NCBI GenBank assembly: GCA_963771595.1
Contig: CAVYUC010000005.1
Location: 25,676 to 89,675 of the forward strand
Source: CAVYUC01 sp963771595
Lineage (GTDB): Bacteria > Bacteroidota > Bacteroidia > Bacteroidales > Prolixibacteraceae
DNA length: 64,000 nucleotides
Direction: 5' to 3'
Under the pieces are notes generated by a model. It was not told the DNA's origin and did no database searches. It worked only from the letters and a program-made list of their open reading frames with translations. Made by a program: the position numbers and the translations under genes. Positions 43,573-52,407 of this stretch are shown piece by piece (the stretch's first letter is position 1; each line of letters opens with the position of its first letter).

Positions 43573-43602
43573 ATTGTCCTTTATTCAAAATTAGTACTTT
43601 TG
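43573..43602 (+). promoter_or_regulatory. Upstream promoter of the ribosomal superoperon
   Basis: TACTTTTG at 43595-43602 is a perfect -7 box and ATTG at 43573-43576 gives an 18-base spacer. It is followed by GCGTGCCGTTTTTGAGG, which resembles the start region after the second promoter 76 bases on. Confidence 0.6.
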
Positions 43603-43670
43603 CGTGCCGTTTTTGAGGGGTAGTATGTAATTTACCCGTTAAAAAAGATGGTTTTTATAGAAATTTACCA

Positions 43671-43678
43671 TACTTTTG
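43671..43678 (+). promoter_or_regulatory. Proximal promoter -7 box of the ribosomal superoperon
   Basis: TACTTTTG, the same octamer as at 43595, is followed by CAGTCCGTTTTTAGG, close to the sequence after the first box. Transcription would begin about 40 bases before the rpsL ATG at 43727. The -33 element is not clear. Confidence 0.6.
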
Positions 43679-43726
43679 CAGTCCGTTTTTAGGAAGCATT
43701 ATTAACGATATAAAAAACAGGTATTT

Positions 43727-44101
43727 ATGCCAACGATTCAACAGTTAGTTAGAAAAGGAAGACAAAGTAAGGTGGAGAAAAGCAAATCTCCCGCCCTTGA
43801 TTCGTGCCCGCAACGCCGCGGGGTTTGTGTACGTGTTTACACAACTACACCAAAAAAACCGAATTCTGCCATGCGTAAAGTGGCCAGGGTAAGGTTAACC
43901 AATGGTAAAGAAGTGAATGCCTATATTCCCGGTGAAGGTCATAACCTGCAGGAACACTCCATCGTTTTGGTACGTGGCGGCAGGGTAAAAGATTTACCTG
44001 GTGTGCGCTACCACTTAATTCGTGGCGCACTCGATACAGCAGGAGTTGAAGGTCGTTCACAGCGCCGTTCAAAATATGGTGCAAAAAGACCAAAGAAATA
44101 G
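43727..44101 (+). CDS. rpsL: Ribosomal protein S12
   Basis: 124 residues of the decoding-centre protein. TTPKKPNSAMRKVARVRLTNG and HNLQEHSIVLVRGGRVKDLPGVRYH hold the lysines that in other bacteria alter streptomycin sensitivity; both are the ordinary wild-type form. First gene of the str part (rpsL, rpsG, fusA). Two promoter boxes stand in the 255 bases before it, and a 132-base gap separates it from rpsG. Confidence 0.99.
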   Translation: MPTIQQLVRKGRQSKVEKSKSPALDSCPQRRGVCVRVYTTTPKKPNSAMRKVARVRLTNGKEVNAYIPGEGHNLQEHSIVLVRGGRVKDLPGVRYHLIRGALDTAGVEGRSQRRSKYGAKRPKK

Positions 44102-44233
44102 ATTTAAAATTTAAATAACGAACAAGTTATTTTAAGTGGTTTGGTTGAGTAAGGTTTTCTCAAAATGTCTTCCGGAGAAAAACTGAAGACCGCCCAAGGG
44201 CAACCAATTTAAATAACACAACAAGTAAATGTA
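44102..44233 (+). promoter_or_regulatory. rpsL-rpsG intercistronic region with hairpins
   Basis: At 132 bases this is the longest gap inside the str/S10 part of the operon. It holds AATAAC-gaacaa-GTTATT and GTCTTC with GAAGAC as possible stems. In Escherichia coli the S12-S7 spacer is where S7 binds to repress translation; a similar role here is inference from position, not from a recognised motif. Confidence 0.3.
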
Positions 44234-44710
44234 ATGAGAAAGACAAAACCAAAGAAGCGACATTTACTGCCGGACCCAAAATTCAATGATGTTTTGGTAA
44301 CCCGGTTTGTCAACGATTTAATGAGAGACGGAAAAAAATCAGTTTCCTACGCTATTTTTTATGACACACTCGAGCTTGTCGAAAAAAGAGTTAAGGATAC
44401 TGAATTGACTTCACTTGAAATCTGGAAAAAAGCATTAGAGAATGTAACTCCTGCAGTAGAAGTTAAAAGCCGCCGTGTTGGTGGTGCAACTTTTCAGGTT
44501 CCAATGGAAATAAGGCCCGAAAGAAAAACTTCTATCAGTATTAAATTCCTGATTATGTTTGCCCGGAAACGTTCGGGCAAATCAATGGCGGATAAATTGT
44601 CAGCCGAAATTGTTGCCGCTTATAATGAAGAAGGTGGTGCTTTCAAAAAGAAAGAGGATATCCACCGCATGGCCGAAGCAAACCGTGCATTCGCACATTT
44701 CAGATTTTAG
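44234..44710 (+). CDS. rpsG: Ribosomal protein S7
   Basis: 158 residues; primary binder of the 3' major domain of 16S rRNA and head of the small subunit. LPDPKFNDVLVTRFVNDLMRDGKKSVSYAIFYDTL and SRRVGGATFQVPMEI are standard. In other bacteria S7 is the translational repressor of this operon. Followed after 62 bases by fusA. Confidence 0.99.
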   Translation: MRKTKPKKRHLLPDPKFNDVLVTRFVNDLMRDGKKSVSYAIFYDTLELVEKRVKDTELTSLEIWKKALENVTPAVEVKSRRVGGATFQVPMEIRPERKTSISIKFLIMFARKRSGKSMADKLSAEIVAAYNEEGGAFKKKEDIHRMAEANRAFAHFRF

Positions 44711-44772
44711 TTTAGTAAAGAAAATGGTTAAGTAGAAAATTAGGATTAGAAAATTGGTATTAGAAATTTGGT

Positions 44773-46884
44773 ATGGCTAAACAGGATCTGAAATACACAA
44801 GAAATATTGGTATCATGGCACATATTGATGCGGGAAAAACAACGGTGACAGAACGCGTTCTGTTCTACACCGGGTTAACCCACCGCATTGGTGAAGTGCA
44901 TGAAGGCGCTGCTACCATGGATTGGATGGAGCAGGAACAGGAGAGGGGAATTACCATTACTTCTGCAGCCACTACAACTTTTTGGAATTATAAAGATGTT
45001 AATCATAAAATTAACATTATTGATACACCCGGACACGTTGATTTCACCGTTGAAGTTGAACGTTCGTTAAGGGTACTCGACGGAACTGTTGCACTGTTTT
45101 GTGCAGTTGGAGGCGTCGAAGCACAATCGGAAACCGTATGGCGGCAAGCCGAAAAATACGGAGTTCCGCGTATTGCTTTTGTAAATAAAATGGATCGTCA
45201 GGGTGCCGATTTCTTTAATGTTTATAATGAAATTAAAGAAAAACTTGGTGCTAATCCTATTCCAATACAGATTCCTATTGGCGCTGAAGAAAAATTCGAA
45301 GGCGTTATCGATCTGATTGAGATGAAAGCCGTGCGCTGGTATAACGATGAAACCATGGGTACCAACTACAGCCTCGAAGAAATTCCTGAGGATTTAATGG
45401 AACTGGCTGAAGAATGGCGTGGTAAAATGGTGGAATCAGTAGCTGAGGTGGATGATGCAATTCTGGAACGTTATTTCGAAGATCCGGATTCCATTACAAA
45501 AGAAGAAATGCTGGAAGTTATCCGCAGGGCAACTATCGAAGGTGTTATTATCCCGATGATGTGCGGCTCGGCATTTAAAAATAAGGGAGTACAGCGTTTG
45601 CTCGATTCGGTTTGTGCATTTTTGCCCAGCCCGCTCGATAAAGGCGAAGTTACCGGTGTAAATCCCGATACGGAAAAAGAAATTACCCGCACTGCCGACA
45701 CCGAACAACCATTAACTGCGCTGGCATTTAAAATTGCTACCGACCCGTTTGTTGGCCGTCTGGCATACATGCGTGTTTACTCCGGCAGACTTGAAGCAGG
45801 TTCACAGGTACTCAATACCCGTACAGGAAAAAAAGAAAGAATCTCGCGCCTGTACCAGATGCACTCCAACAAGCAAAATCCGAAAGATGTAATTGAAGCA
45901 GGTGATATTTGTGCTGCTGTTGGTTTTAAGGATATTAAAACCGGCGATACATTGTGTGATGTTAAACATCCGATTGTTCTTGAAAGCATGGATTTCCCTA
46001 TTCCTGTAATTGGAATTGCTGTGGAACCCAAATCTCAAAAGGATATTGATAAATTGTCAAACGGGCTGGCTAAACTGGCTGAGGAAGACCCAACATTCCA
46101 GGTTCGCACAGATCCCGATTCAGGGCAAACCGTAATCCGGGGAATGGGCGAATTGCACCTTGAAATTATTATCGACCGTTTACGGCGTGAGTTTAAGGTG
46201 GAATGCAACCAGGGAGCACCGCAGGTAGCTTATAAAGAAGCAATAACCAAAAAGGTTGAATTACGCGAGGTATTTAAAAAGCAAACCGGCGGACGTGGTA
46301 AATTCGCAGATATTTCGGTGGTTATTGAACCAGCCGACGAAAATGTAACAGGATTACAATTCGAAGATAAAGTAAAAGGAGGAAATATTCCACGTGAATA
46401 TATTCCGTCGGTACAAAAAGGTTTCGCAGATGCAATGTCGAACGGGCCGCTTGCCGGTTTTCCGATTGACAGCCTGAAAGTATCGCTGCTCGATGGTTCA
46501 TACCATGCAGTGGATTCAGACCAGTTATCTTTCGAAATCTGTGCAAAACAGGCATTCCGGCATGCTGCATCAAAAGCTGCTCCGAGATTGCTTGAGCCCA
46601 TTATGAAAGTGGAAATTGTTACTCCCGAAGAATATATGGGCGATATTATTGGCGATTTGAACCGGCGCCGGGGCGATATTGCAGGCATGGAAACCAAGGG
46701 AAATGCAAAGGTTATCAATGCAAAAGTGCCGTTGGCCGAGCAATTTGGGTATGTTACTGTATTGCGCACATTGTCTTCCGGAAGGGCAACTTCATCTATG
46801 GAGTTCAGCCACTACCAGGAAGTGCCGCAGCAGCTGGCCCAAAAAGTATTGGAAAATGTACAAGGAAGAGTTGATTTATTATAA
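44773..46884 (+). CDS. fusA: Elongation factor G
   Basis: 703 residues; GTPase that drives translocation on the ribosome. G1 is AHIDAGKTT, switch I carries RGITITSAATT, G3 is DTPGHVDF and G4 is NKMD. The four later domains follow, with GMGELHLEII in domain III and a complete domain IV (GGRGKFADISVVIEP). It is the translational EF-G type rather than the tetracycline-resistance or EF-G2 paralogue, as its place in the str operon shows. The rpsJ gene starts 24 bases after it, so str and S10 parts are joined; no tuf gene lies between them. Confidence 0.98.
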   Translation: MAKQDLKYTRNIGIMAHIDAGKTTVTERVLFYTGLTHRIGEVHEGAATMDWMEQEQERGITITSAATTTFWNYKDVNHKINIIDTPGHVDFTVEVERSLRVLDGTVALFCAVGGVEAQSETVWRQAEKYGVPRIAFVNKMDRQGADFFNVYNEIKEKLGANPIPIQIPIGAEEKFEGVIDLIEMKAVRWYNDETMGTNYSLEEIPEDLMELAEEWRGKMVESVAEVDDAILERYFEDPDSITKEEMLEVIRRATIEGVIIPMMCGSAFKNKGVQRLLDSVCAFLPSPLDKGEVTGVNPDTEKEITRTADTEQPLTALAFKIATDPFVGRLAYMRVYSGRLEAGSQVLNTRTGKKERISRLYQMHSNKQNPKDVIEAGDICAAVGFKDIKTGDTLCDVKHPIVLESMDFPIPVIGIAVEPKSQKDIDKLSNGLAKLAEEDPTFQVRTDPDSGQTVIRGMGELHLEIIIDRLRREFKVECNQGAPQVAYKEAITKKVELREVFKKQTGGRGKFADISVVIEPADENVTGLQFEDKVKGGNIPREYIPSVQKGFADAMSNGPLAGFPIDSLKVSLLDGSYHAVDSDQLSFEICAKQAFRHAASKAAPRLLEPIMKVEIVTPEEYMGDIIGDLNRRRGDIAGMETKGNAKVINAKVPLAEQFGYVTVLRTLSSGRATSSMEFSHYQEVPQQLAQKVLENVQGRVDLL

Positions 46885-46908
46885 ACTATTTTTAACAGTT
46901 TTCTCATT

Positions 46909-47214
46909 ATGAGCCAAAAGATCAGGATTAAGCTAAAATCGTACGATCACAACCTCGTTGACAAGTCGGCTGAGAAGATCGTTAAAACTGTAAAAACTAC
47001 AGGTGCAGTGGTAAGTGGTCCTATTCCGCTTCCAACCCACCGCCGGGTTTTCACCGTTTTACGTTCAACCTTCGTGAATAAAAAATCACGCGAGCAGTTT
47101 CAGTTGTCTTCCTACAAGCGATTGATTGACATTTACAGCTCAACCGCAAAAACAATTGACGCCCTGATGAAACTTGAGTTACCCAGCGGCGTGGAAGTAG
47201 AAATTAAAGTTTGA
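46909..47214 (+). CDS. rpsJ: Ribosomal protein S10
   Basis: 101 residues. QKIRIKLKSYDHNLVDKSAEKIVKTVKTTGAVVSGPIPLPTHRRVFTVLRS is the family signature. A head protein of the small subunit, also the NusE antitermination partner. It opens the S10 part, directly downstream of fusA with a 24-base gap. Confidence 0.99.
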   Translation: MSQKIRIKLKSYDHNLVDKSAEKIVKTVKTTGAVVSGPIPLPTHRRVFTVLRSTFVNKKSREQFQLSSYKRLIDIYSSTAKTIDALMKLELPSGVEVEIKV

Positions 47215-47234
47215 TAATTAAAAAGTAGTCGAAA

Positions 47235-47864
47235 ATGGCTGGAATTATTGGAAAAAAAATCGGAATGACATCCGTATTCAGTGTTGAGGGGAAAAACATC
47301 CCATGCACTGTGATTGAAGCCGGGCCATGTGTGGTAACACAGGTAAAAACCGGAGAAAAGGAAGGCTACGACGCGCTTCAGCTTGCCTGGGACGAAAAGA
47401 AGGAAAAAAACACTTCGAAAGCCGAATTCGGGCATTTCAAAAAAGCAGGTACAACACCGAAACGCAAAGTAGTTGAATTTATGAACACCTACAATGAGGA
47501 ATACAAACTGGGTGATTCAGTAACTGTGGAAATTTTCCATGAACTCGATTATGTTGATGTAGTTGGGGTTTCTAAAGGAAAAGGTTTTCAGGGAGTGGTT
47601 AAACGGCACGGATTCCGTGGTGTAAACGATGCCACACACGGTCAGCATAACCGCCTGAGAGCACCGGGTTCTGTTGGTGCTTCTTCATGGCCAAGCCGTG
47701 TATTTAAAGGAATGAGAATGGCAGGACGTACAGGTGGTGAAAATGTAACCATAGAAAACCTGATGGTATTGAAAATTATTCCTGAAAAGAATTTGATTGT
47801 GGTAAAGGGATCAGTGCCCGGAGCCAAAGGTTCACACTTAATTATTAGGAAACAATGGAGTTAA
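47235..47864 (+). CDS. rplC: Ribosomal protein L3
   Basis: 209 residues. An early-assembly large-subunit protein whose loop (FQGVVKRHGFRG...THGQHNRLRAPGSVGASSWPSRVFKGMRMAGRTG) reaches the peptidyl-transferase centre. The end of the gene overlaps the rplD start by ten bases, suggesting coupled translation. Confidence 0.99.
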   Translation: MAGIIGKKIGMTSVFSVEGKNIPCTVIEAGPCVVTQVKTGEKEGYDALQLAWDEKKEKNTSKAEFGHFKKAGTTPKRKVVEFMNTYNEEYKLGDSVTVEIFHELDYVDVVGVSKGKGFQGVVKRHGFRGVNDATHGQHNRLRAPGSVGASSWPSRVFKGMRMAGRTGGENVTIENLMVLKIIPEKNLIVVKGSVPGAKGSHLIIRKQWS

Positions 47865-48484
47865 GCGTACTGAATAAAGAAGGAAAAGAAACCGGAAGAA
47901 AAGTCACATTAAATGACTCTATTTTCGGTATCGAGCCCAGCGACCATGCCATTTACCTCGATGTAAAACAATATATGGCAAACCAGCGCCAGGGAACGCA
48001 TAAAAGCAAGGAACGCGCTGAGATAGCAGGAAGTACAAGGAAAATAAAAAGGCAAAAAGGTACCGGAACAGCACGTGCCGGTAGCATTAAGTCACCTGTT
48101 TTCCGTGGTGGCGGTACAGTTTTTGGTCCACGTCCGAAAAATTACGGCTTTAAACTGAATAAAAAAGTGAAACAACTGGCAAGGAAATCAGCCCTGGCTT
48201 ACAAGGCCAAAGAAAACAGCATTTTGGTGATTGAGGATTTAAATCTGGAAACACCAAAAACCAAAGAAATCAAGGCGCTGAGAAGTAATCTTCAAATTGC
48301 TGATAAAAAGTCACTTTTCATTTTACCGGTCGAAAATAATAATATATATTTGTCCTCCAGAAATTTACAGGACGTTTCAGTTGTAACTGCTTCAGAGATA
48401 AGTACTTATCAGGTGATGAACGCGAAAACCATTGTTCTTCTTGAAGGTTCGGTAAAGAAAATTGAAGAAGCATTTAAACTTTAA
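47855..48484 (+). CDS. rplD: Ribosomal protein L4
   Basis: 209 residues. RQGTHKSKERAEIAGSTRKIKRQKGTGTARAGSIKSPVFRGGGTVFGPRP is the tunnel-lining extended loop. In enterobacteria L4 also represses the S10 operon; no equivalent leader is recognised here. It overlaps rplC by ten bases. Confidence 0.98.
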   Translation: MELSVLNKEGKETGRKVTLNDSIFGIEPSDHAIYLDVKQYMANQRQGTHKSKERAEIAGSTRKIKRQKGTGTARAGSIKSPVFRGGGTVFGPRPKNYGFKLNKKVKQLARKSALAYKAKENSILVIEDLNLETPKTKEIKALRSNLQIADKKSLFILPVENNNIYLSSRNLQDVSVVTASEISTYQVMNAKTIVLLEGSVKKIEEAFKL

Positions 48485-48496
48485 GGCGAAATTAAG

Positions 48497-48787
48497 ATGG
48501 ATATTTTAATAAAACCATTGGTAACAGAAAAAATGACCGCGCAGTCGGAACGGTATAACCGTTACGGATTCATTGTTGAACGCAAAGCAAACAAAGCGCA
48601 AATTAAAGCAGCGGTCGAAAGCCTTTATGATGTAGAGGTAGACTCTGTAAATACAATGATTTACGGAGGCAAAATGAAATCAAGATATACCAAATCCGGT
48701 GTGATTACCGGCAAAACTGCTTCATTTAAAAAAGCAGTGGTTACTTTGGCAGAAGGAAATAGTATTGATTTTTACAGTAATATTTAG
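48497..48787 (+). CDS. rplW: Ribosomal protein L23
   Basis: 96 residues. DILIKPLVTEKMTAQSERYNRYGFIVERKANKAQIKAAVESLYDVEVDSVNTMIYGGK is the complete domain. It sits at the tunnel exit and is the docking site for trigger factor and SRP. Gaps of 12 and 8 bases to its neighbours. Confidence 0.98.
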   Translation: MDILIKPLVTEKMTAQSERYNRYGFIVERKANKAQIKAAVESLYDVEVDSVNTMIYGGKMKSRYTKSGVITGKTASFKKAVVTLAEGNSIDFYSNI

Positions 48788-48795
48788 TATATAAA

Positions 48796-49620
48796 ATGGC
48801 AGTAAGAAAATTAAAACCAGTAACTCCGGGTCAGAGGCACAAAATTATTGGTGCTTTTGATACCATTACTGCATCTACACCTGAGAAATCATTGTTGGAG
48901 CCCCTGCGGAAATCTGGCGGAAGAAACAACCAGGGCCGCATGACAATGAGGTATAGAGGTGGGGGACACAAACGCAAATACCGTATTATCGACTTTAAAC
49001 GCGAAAAAGACGGTATTGCAGCTGTTGTCGATTCCATTCAGTACGATCCAAACCGCTCCGCACGTATCGCGCTTCTTACTTATGAAGATGGCGAAAAAAG
49101 ATACATCGTTTCACCCAATGGGTTGCAAGTTGGGCAAACGGTTAAAAGCGGCAGCGGTGTCGAACCTGAAATTGGAAATACCCTTCCCCTGGCCGAAATA
49201 CCTCTTGGTACATTGGTTCACAACATTGAACTCCATCCCGGACAGGGCGGAGTGATGGCTCGTAGTGCAGGCGCTTATGCGCAATTGACCTCTCGTGAAG
49301 GTAAGTATGCAATTCTGAAATTACCTTCAGGCGAATCTCGTATGGTACTGACAACCTGCAGGGCTACAGTAGGTACAGTTGGAAATACAGAACACAACCT
49401 CGAAAAATCGGGTAAAGCCGGTCGCTCAAGGTGGTTGGGAAGAAGGCCGCGCGTTCGTGGTGTTGTAATGAACCCCGTTGATCACCCAATGGGTGGTGGC
49501 GAAGGTCGTGCATCCGGCGGACATCCGCGCTCAAGGAAAGGTGTTCTTGCGAAAGGGTACAAAACCCGTTCGAAAAAGAAAGCTTCCAGCAGGTATATTG
49601 TAGAACGTAGGAAAAAATAA
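48796..49620 (+). CDS. rplB: Ribosomal protein L2
   Basis: 274 residues. RNNQGRMTMRYRGGGHKRKYRIIDFKR at the N terminus, and the C-terminal RGVVMNPVDHPMGGGEGRASGGHPRS loop with the histidine near the peptidyl-transferase centre. It is required for subunit joining and catalysis. Eight bases after rplW. Confidence 0.99.
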   Translation: MAVRKLKPVTPGQRHKIIGAFDTITASTPEKSLLEPLRKSGGRNNQGRMTMRYRGGGHKRKYRIIDFKREKDGIAAVVDSIQYDPNRSARIALLTYEDGEKRYIVSPNGLQVGQTVKSGSGVEPEIGNTLPLAEIPLGTLVHNIELHPGQGGVMARSAGAYAQLTSREGKYAILKLPSGESRMVLTTCRATVGTVGNTEHNLEKSGKAGRSRWLGRRPRVRGVVMNPVDHPMGGGEGRASGGHPRSRKGVLAKGYKTRSKKKASSRYIVERRKK

Positions 49621-49636
49621 TTAAAGAGAAGTAATT

Positions 49637-49903
49637 ATGAGTCGTTCGTTAAAAAAAGGTCCCTTTATCGATTATAATATTGAAAGCAAAGTACTGGCGA
49701 TGAATGAGTCAGGAAAAAAATCGGTAATTAAAACTTGGGCCAGGGCATCAGTAATTTCTCCTGATTTTGTAGGACATACAGTTGCAGTACATAACGGAAA
49801 TAAATTCATTCCGGTTTATATTACCGAAAACATGGTAGGACACCGGTTAGGCGAATTTGCACCTACACGTACGTTCAGGGGGCATGCTGGTAAAAAAAGA
49901 TAG
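49637..49903 (+). CDS. rpsS: Ribosomal protein S19
   Basis: 88 residues. SRSLKKGPFIDYNIESKVLAMNESGKKSVIKTWARASVISPDFVGHTVAVHNG and HRLGEFAPTRTFRGHAGKKR are the full family pattern. It pairs with S13 in the small-subunit head. Sixteen bases after rplB. Confidence 0.99.
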   Translation: MSRSLKKGPFIDYNIESKVLAMNESGKKSVIKTWARASVISPDFVGHTVAVHNGNKFIPVYITENMVGHRLGEFAPTRTFRGHAGKKR

Positions 49904-49936
49904 GCATATTTTGAAAAACATTAAAAAGTAAAAGAA

Positions 49937-50359
49937 ATGGGTGCCAGAAAAAGACTAGCAGCTGAAAAGAGAAAAGAAGAAAAAAAGCAACAATATTATG
50001 CTGTTTTAAGAAATTGCCCTACATCTCCACGAAAAATGAGGCTTGTAGCTGATATGATCCGCGGCATGGAGGTGAATAAAGCACTTGATGCACTTAAATT
50101 TTCATCAAAAGAAGCATCAGGAAGGGTAGAAAAACTCCTTCTTTCGGCCATTGCCAATTGGCAGGCAAAGAATGAAGGAGCACGTTTGGAGGAAAGTGAA
50201 CTTTACGTTAAAACAATTATGGTTGATTCAGGCCGTATTCTGAAAAGGCTGCGTCCGGCTCCCCAGGGTCGCGCACACCGCATCAGAAAACGCTCCAACC
50301 ACGTAACTGTTTACGTCGACAGAAAAGAGAATGTTGAAGAAACTTTAATCAGTAAGTAG
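49937..50359 (+). CDS. rplV: Ribosomal protein L22
   Basis: 140 residues. Longer than the 110-residue enterobacterial form because of a basic N-terminal extension (MGARKRLAAEKRKEEKKQQYYAVL), as usual in Bacteroidota. The core NCPTSPRKMRLVADMIRGMEVNKALDAL and the tunnel hairpin around LKRLRPAPQGRAHRIRKRSNHVTVYV are intact. The rpsC ATG follows three bases after its stop. Confidence 0.98.
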   Translation: MGARKRLAAEKRKEEKKQQYYAVLRNCPTSPRKMRLVADMIRGMEVNKALDALKFSSKEASGRVEKLLLSAIANWQAKNEGARLEESELYVKTIMVDSGRILKRLRPAPQGRAHRIRKRSNHVTVYVDRKENVEETLISK

Positions 50360-50362
50360 TAC

Positions 50363-51082
50363 ATGGGACAAAAAGTAAATCCAATTTCAAATCGTTTGGG
50401 ATTCATTAAAGGATGGGATTCAAACTGGTTCGGTGGTGATTATTATGGCGATAAACTGGTAGAAGATCAGAAAATCAGGGAATACCTGAATGCCCGTTTA
50501 GCCAAGGCAAGTATTTCAAGAATCGTTATCGAACGTACCTTGAAGCTAATCACAATCACCGTCCACACTTCACGCCCCGGTATTATTATTGGTAAAGGCG
50601 GACAGGAAGTTGACAAACTGAAAGAAGAGTTGAAGAAAATTACCAGTAAAGAGGTACAAATCAACATTTTCGAGATCAAACGCCCGGAACTTGATGCCAA
50701 GCTTGTTGCAACAAATATAGCACGGCAAATCGAAGGTAAAATTGCTTACCGCAGGGCAGTAAAAATGGCCATTGCTTCAACAATGAGAATGGGCGCAGAA
50801 GGTATAAAAGTATTGGTTTCGGGCCGGTTGAACGGAGCAGAAATGGCTCGTTCAGAAATGTACAAGGACGGTCGTACTCCATTACACACGCTGCGTGCCG
50901 ATATTGATTATGCATTGGCAGAAGCACTGACTAAGACCGGACTCATCGGAGTTAAAGTCTGGATTTGTAAAGGTATGGTTTACGGAAACCGCGATCTTTC
51001 ACCAAACGTAGGGCAGCAAAAACAAGCCCGTGCAGGTGGTGGCAGAGCAAACGCCGGTGGTCGTGGAAGAAGAAGAAAATAG
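50363..51082 (+). CDS. rpsC: Ribosomal protein S3
   Basis: 239 residues. The KH domain (IVIERTLKLITITVHTSRPGIIIGKGGQEVDKLKEEL) carries GKGG, and the C-terminal domain has ISGRLNGAEMAR-like VSGRLNGAEMARSEMYKDGRTPLHTLRADIDYA. A glycine/arginine-rich tail (ARAGGGRANAGGRGRRRK) ends it. It forms the mRNA entry channel with S4 and S5. Confidence 0.99.
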   Translation: MGQKVNPISNRLGFIKGWDSNWFGGDYYGDKLVEDQKIREYLNARLAKASISRIVIERTLKLITITVHTSRPGIIIGKGGQEVDKLKEELKKITSKEVQINIFEIKRPELDAKLVATNIARQIEGKIAYRRAVKMAIASTMRMGAEGIKVLVSGRLNGAEMARSEMYKDGRTPLHTLRADIDYALAEALTKTGLIGVKVWICKGMVYGNRDLSPNVGQQKQARAGGGRANAGGRGRRRK

Positions 51083-51109
51083 TGGTTTAACACTCATAAT
51101 TTATAAAGG

Positions 51110-51532
51110 ATGTTACAGCCAAAAAAGGTAAAATTTAGAAGAGTACAAAAGGGACGAATGAAAGGTGACGCCCAAAGAGGTAATCAGCTGGCATTTGGTT
51201 CATTTGGAATAAAAACGTTGGAACAGGCGTGGTTAACAGGTCGCCAGATAGAGGCAGCAAGGGTTGCAGTAACACGTCACATGCAACGTCAGGGTCAAAT
51301 TTGGATAAGGGTATTCCCCGATAAACCAATTACTAAAAAACCTGCAGAAGTACGTATGGGTAAAGGTAAAGGTGCTCCTGAAGCTTTTGTTGCTCCGGTA
51401 ACACCAGGGCGCATAATTATAGAAGCCGATGGCGTGCCGTTCGAAATGGCAAAAGAAGCACTCAGACTCGCTGCCCAGAAATTGCCGGTTACAACAAAGT
51501 TTATTGTTAGGCGGGATTATGTTCAAGAATAA
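51110..51532 (+). CDS. rplP: Ribosomal protein L16
   Basis: 140 residues. MLQPKKVKFRRVQKGRMKGDAQRGNQLAFGSFGIKTLEQAWLTGRQIEAARVAVTRHMQRQGQIWIRVFPDKP is the standard pattern. It organises the tRNA-binding A site of the large subunit. 27 bases after rpsC. Confidence 0.99.
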   Translation: MLQPKKVKFRRVQKGRMKGDAQRGNQLAFGSFGIKTLEQAWLTGRQIEAARVAVTRHMQRQGQIWIRVFPDKPITKKPAEVRMGKGKGAPEAFVAPVTPGRIIIEADGVPFEMAKEALRLAAQKLPVTTKFIVRRDYVQE

Positions 51533-51546
51533 AAAGGTGATAGATT

Positions 51547-51750
51547 ATGAAAACATCTGAAATTAAAGAATTGGCGACAAAAGAGATCGTCGAAAAAATA
51601 CAGGTTGAAAAAGAAAATCTGGTTCGCCTTAGATTAAACCATGCAGTTTCTCCATTGGACAATCCTCAGAAGTTAGCTGAGGCCAAAAAGAATATTGCAA
51701 GGTTGAAAACTATTCTTCGCCAGAGGGAATTAAACGAAAATCAGAATTAA
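51547..51750 (+). CDS. rpmC: Ribosomal protein L29
   Basis: 67 residues, a two-helix hairpin: KTSEIKELATKEIVEKIQVEKENLVRLRLNHAVSPLDNPQKLAEAKKNIARLKTILRQRE. It lies beside L23 at the tunnel exit. Seven bases separate it from rpsQ. Confidence 0.98.
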   Translation: MKTSEIKELATKEIVEKIQVEKENLVRLRLNHAVSPLDNPQKLAEAKKNIARLKTILRQRELNENQN

Positions 51751-51757
51751 TTCAGCG

Positions 51758-52024
51758 ATGGAAGAAAATAAAGTAAGAAATCTCAGGAAGGAGAGAATCG
51801 GGGTTGTTGTTAGCAACAAAATGAACAAAACCATTGTGGTTGCCGAAAAACGTAAAGTGAAGCATCCGATGTATGGCAAGTTCGTAAACAAAACAACAAA
51901 ATTCCACGTCCACGACGAGAAAAATGACTGCAACATTGGCGACCTTGTTAAAATTTCGGAAACACGTCCGTTAAGCAAAAGCAAATGTTGGAGATTAGTT
52001 GAAATAATCGAAAGAGCTAAGTAA
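51758..52024 (+). CDS. rpsQ: Ribosomal protein S17
   Basis: 88 residues. NLRKERIGVVVSNKMNKTIVVAEKRKVKHPMYGKFVNKTTKFHVHDEKNDCNIGDLVKISETRPLSKSKCWRLVEIIERAK is a complete OB-fold member, an early 16S rRNA binder. Two bases before rplN. Confidence 0.99.
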   Translation: MEENKVRNLRKERIGVVVSNKMNKTIVVAEKRKVKHPMYGKFVNKTTKFHVHDEKNDCNIGDLVKISETRPLSKSKCWRLVEIIERAK

Positions 52025-52026
52025 TC

Positions 52027-52392
52027 ATGATACAACAAGAATCAAGATGTTCAGTTGCCGATAACAGTGGAGCCAAAGAAGTACTCTGTATCCGCGTTCT
52101 TGGCGGAACCAGAAGGCGCTATGCGTCACTTGGCGATACCATTGTTGTAGCTGTAAAAAGCGCAATACCTGGCAGCGAAGTAAAAAAAGGCTCTGTCTCA
52201 AGAGCAATTGTAGTGCGAACCAAAAAAGAAGTGCGCCGTAACGACGGTTCATACATCAGGTTCGACGACAATGCAGTTGTACTGCTGACTAACGTTGGCG
52301 AAATGCGCGGAACCCGTATCTTCGGTCCGGTAGCACGCGAATTGAGGGACAAGAATATGAAAATCATTTCTCTTGCACCAGAAGTACTGTAA
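52027..52392 (+). CDS. rplN: Ribosomal protein L14
   Basis: 121 residues. MIQQESRCSVADNSGAKEVLCIRVLGGTRRRYASLGDTIVVAVKSAIPGSEVKKGSVSRAIVVRTKKEVRRNDGSYIRFDDNAVVLL is the full pattern. It binds 23S rRNA at the subunit interface. It opens the spc part of the cluster. Confidence 0.99.
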   Translation: MIQQESRCSVADNSGAKEVLCIRVLGGTRRRYASLGDTIVVAVKSAIPGSEVKKGSVSRAIVVRTKKEVRRNDGSYIRFDDNAVVLLTNVGEMRGTRIFGPVARELRDKNMKIISLAPEVL

Positions 52393-52407
52393 TTAAAAAA
52401 GCTCAAA

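Noticed and set aside
43472..43726. tRNA or small RNA gene before rpsL
   Set aside because: No cloverleaf or structured element was found; the repeated TACTTTTG plus TCCGTTTTT-like words are explained as two promoters.
46230..46769. Reverse-strand open frame of 179 codons within fusA
   Set aside because: Shadow of the EF-G frame, whose domains are fully conserved on the plus strand.
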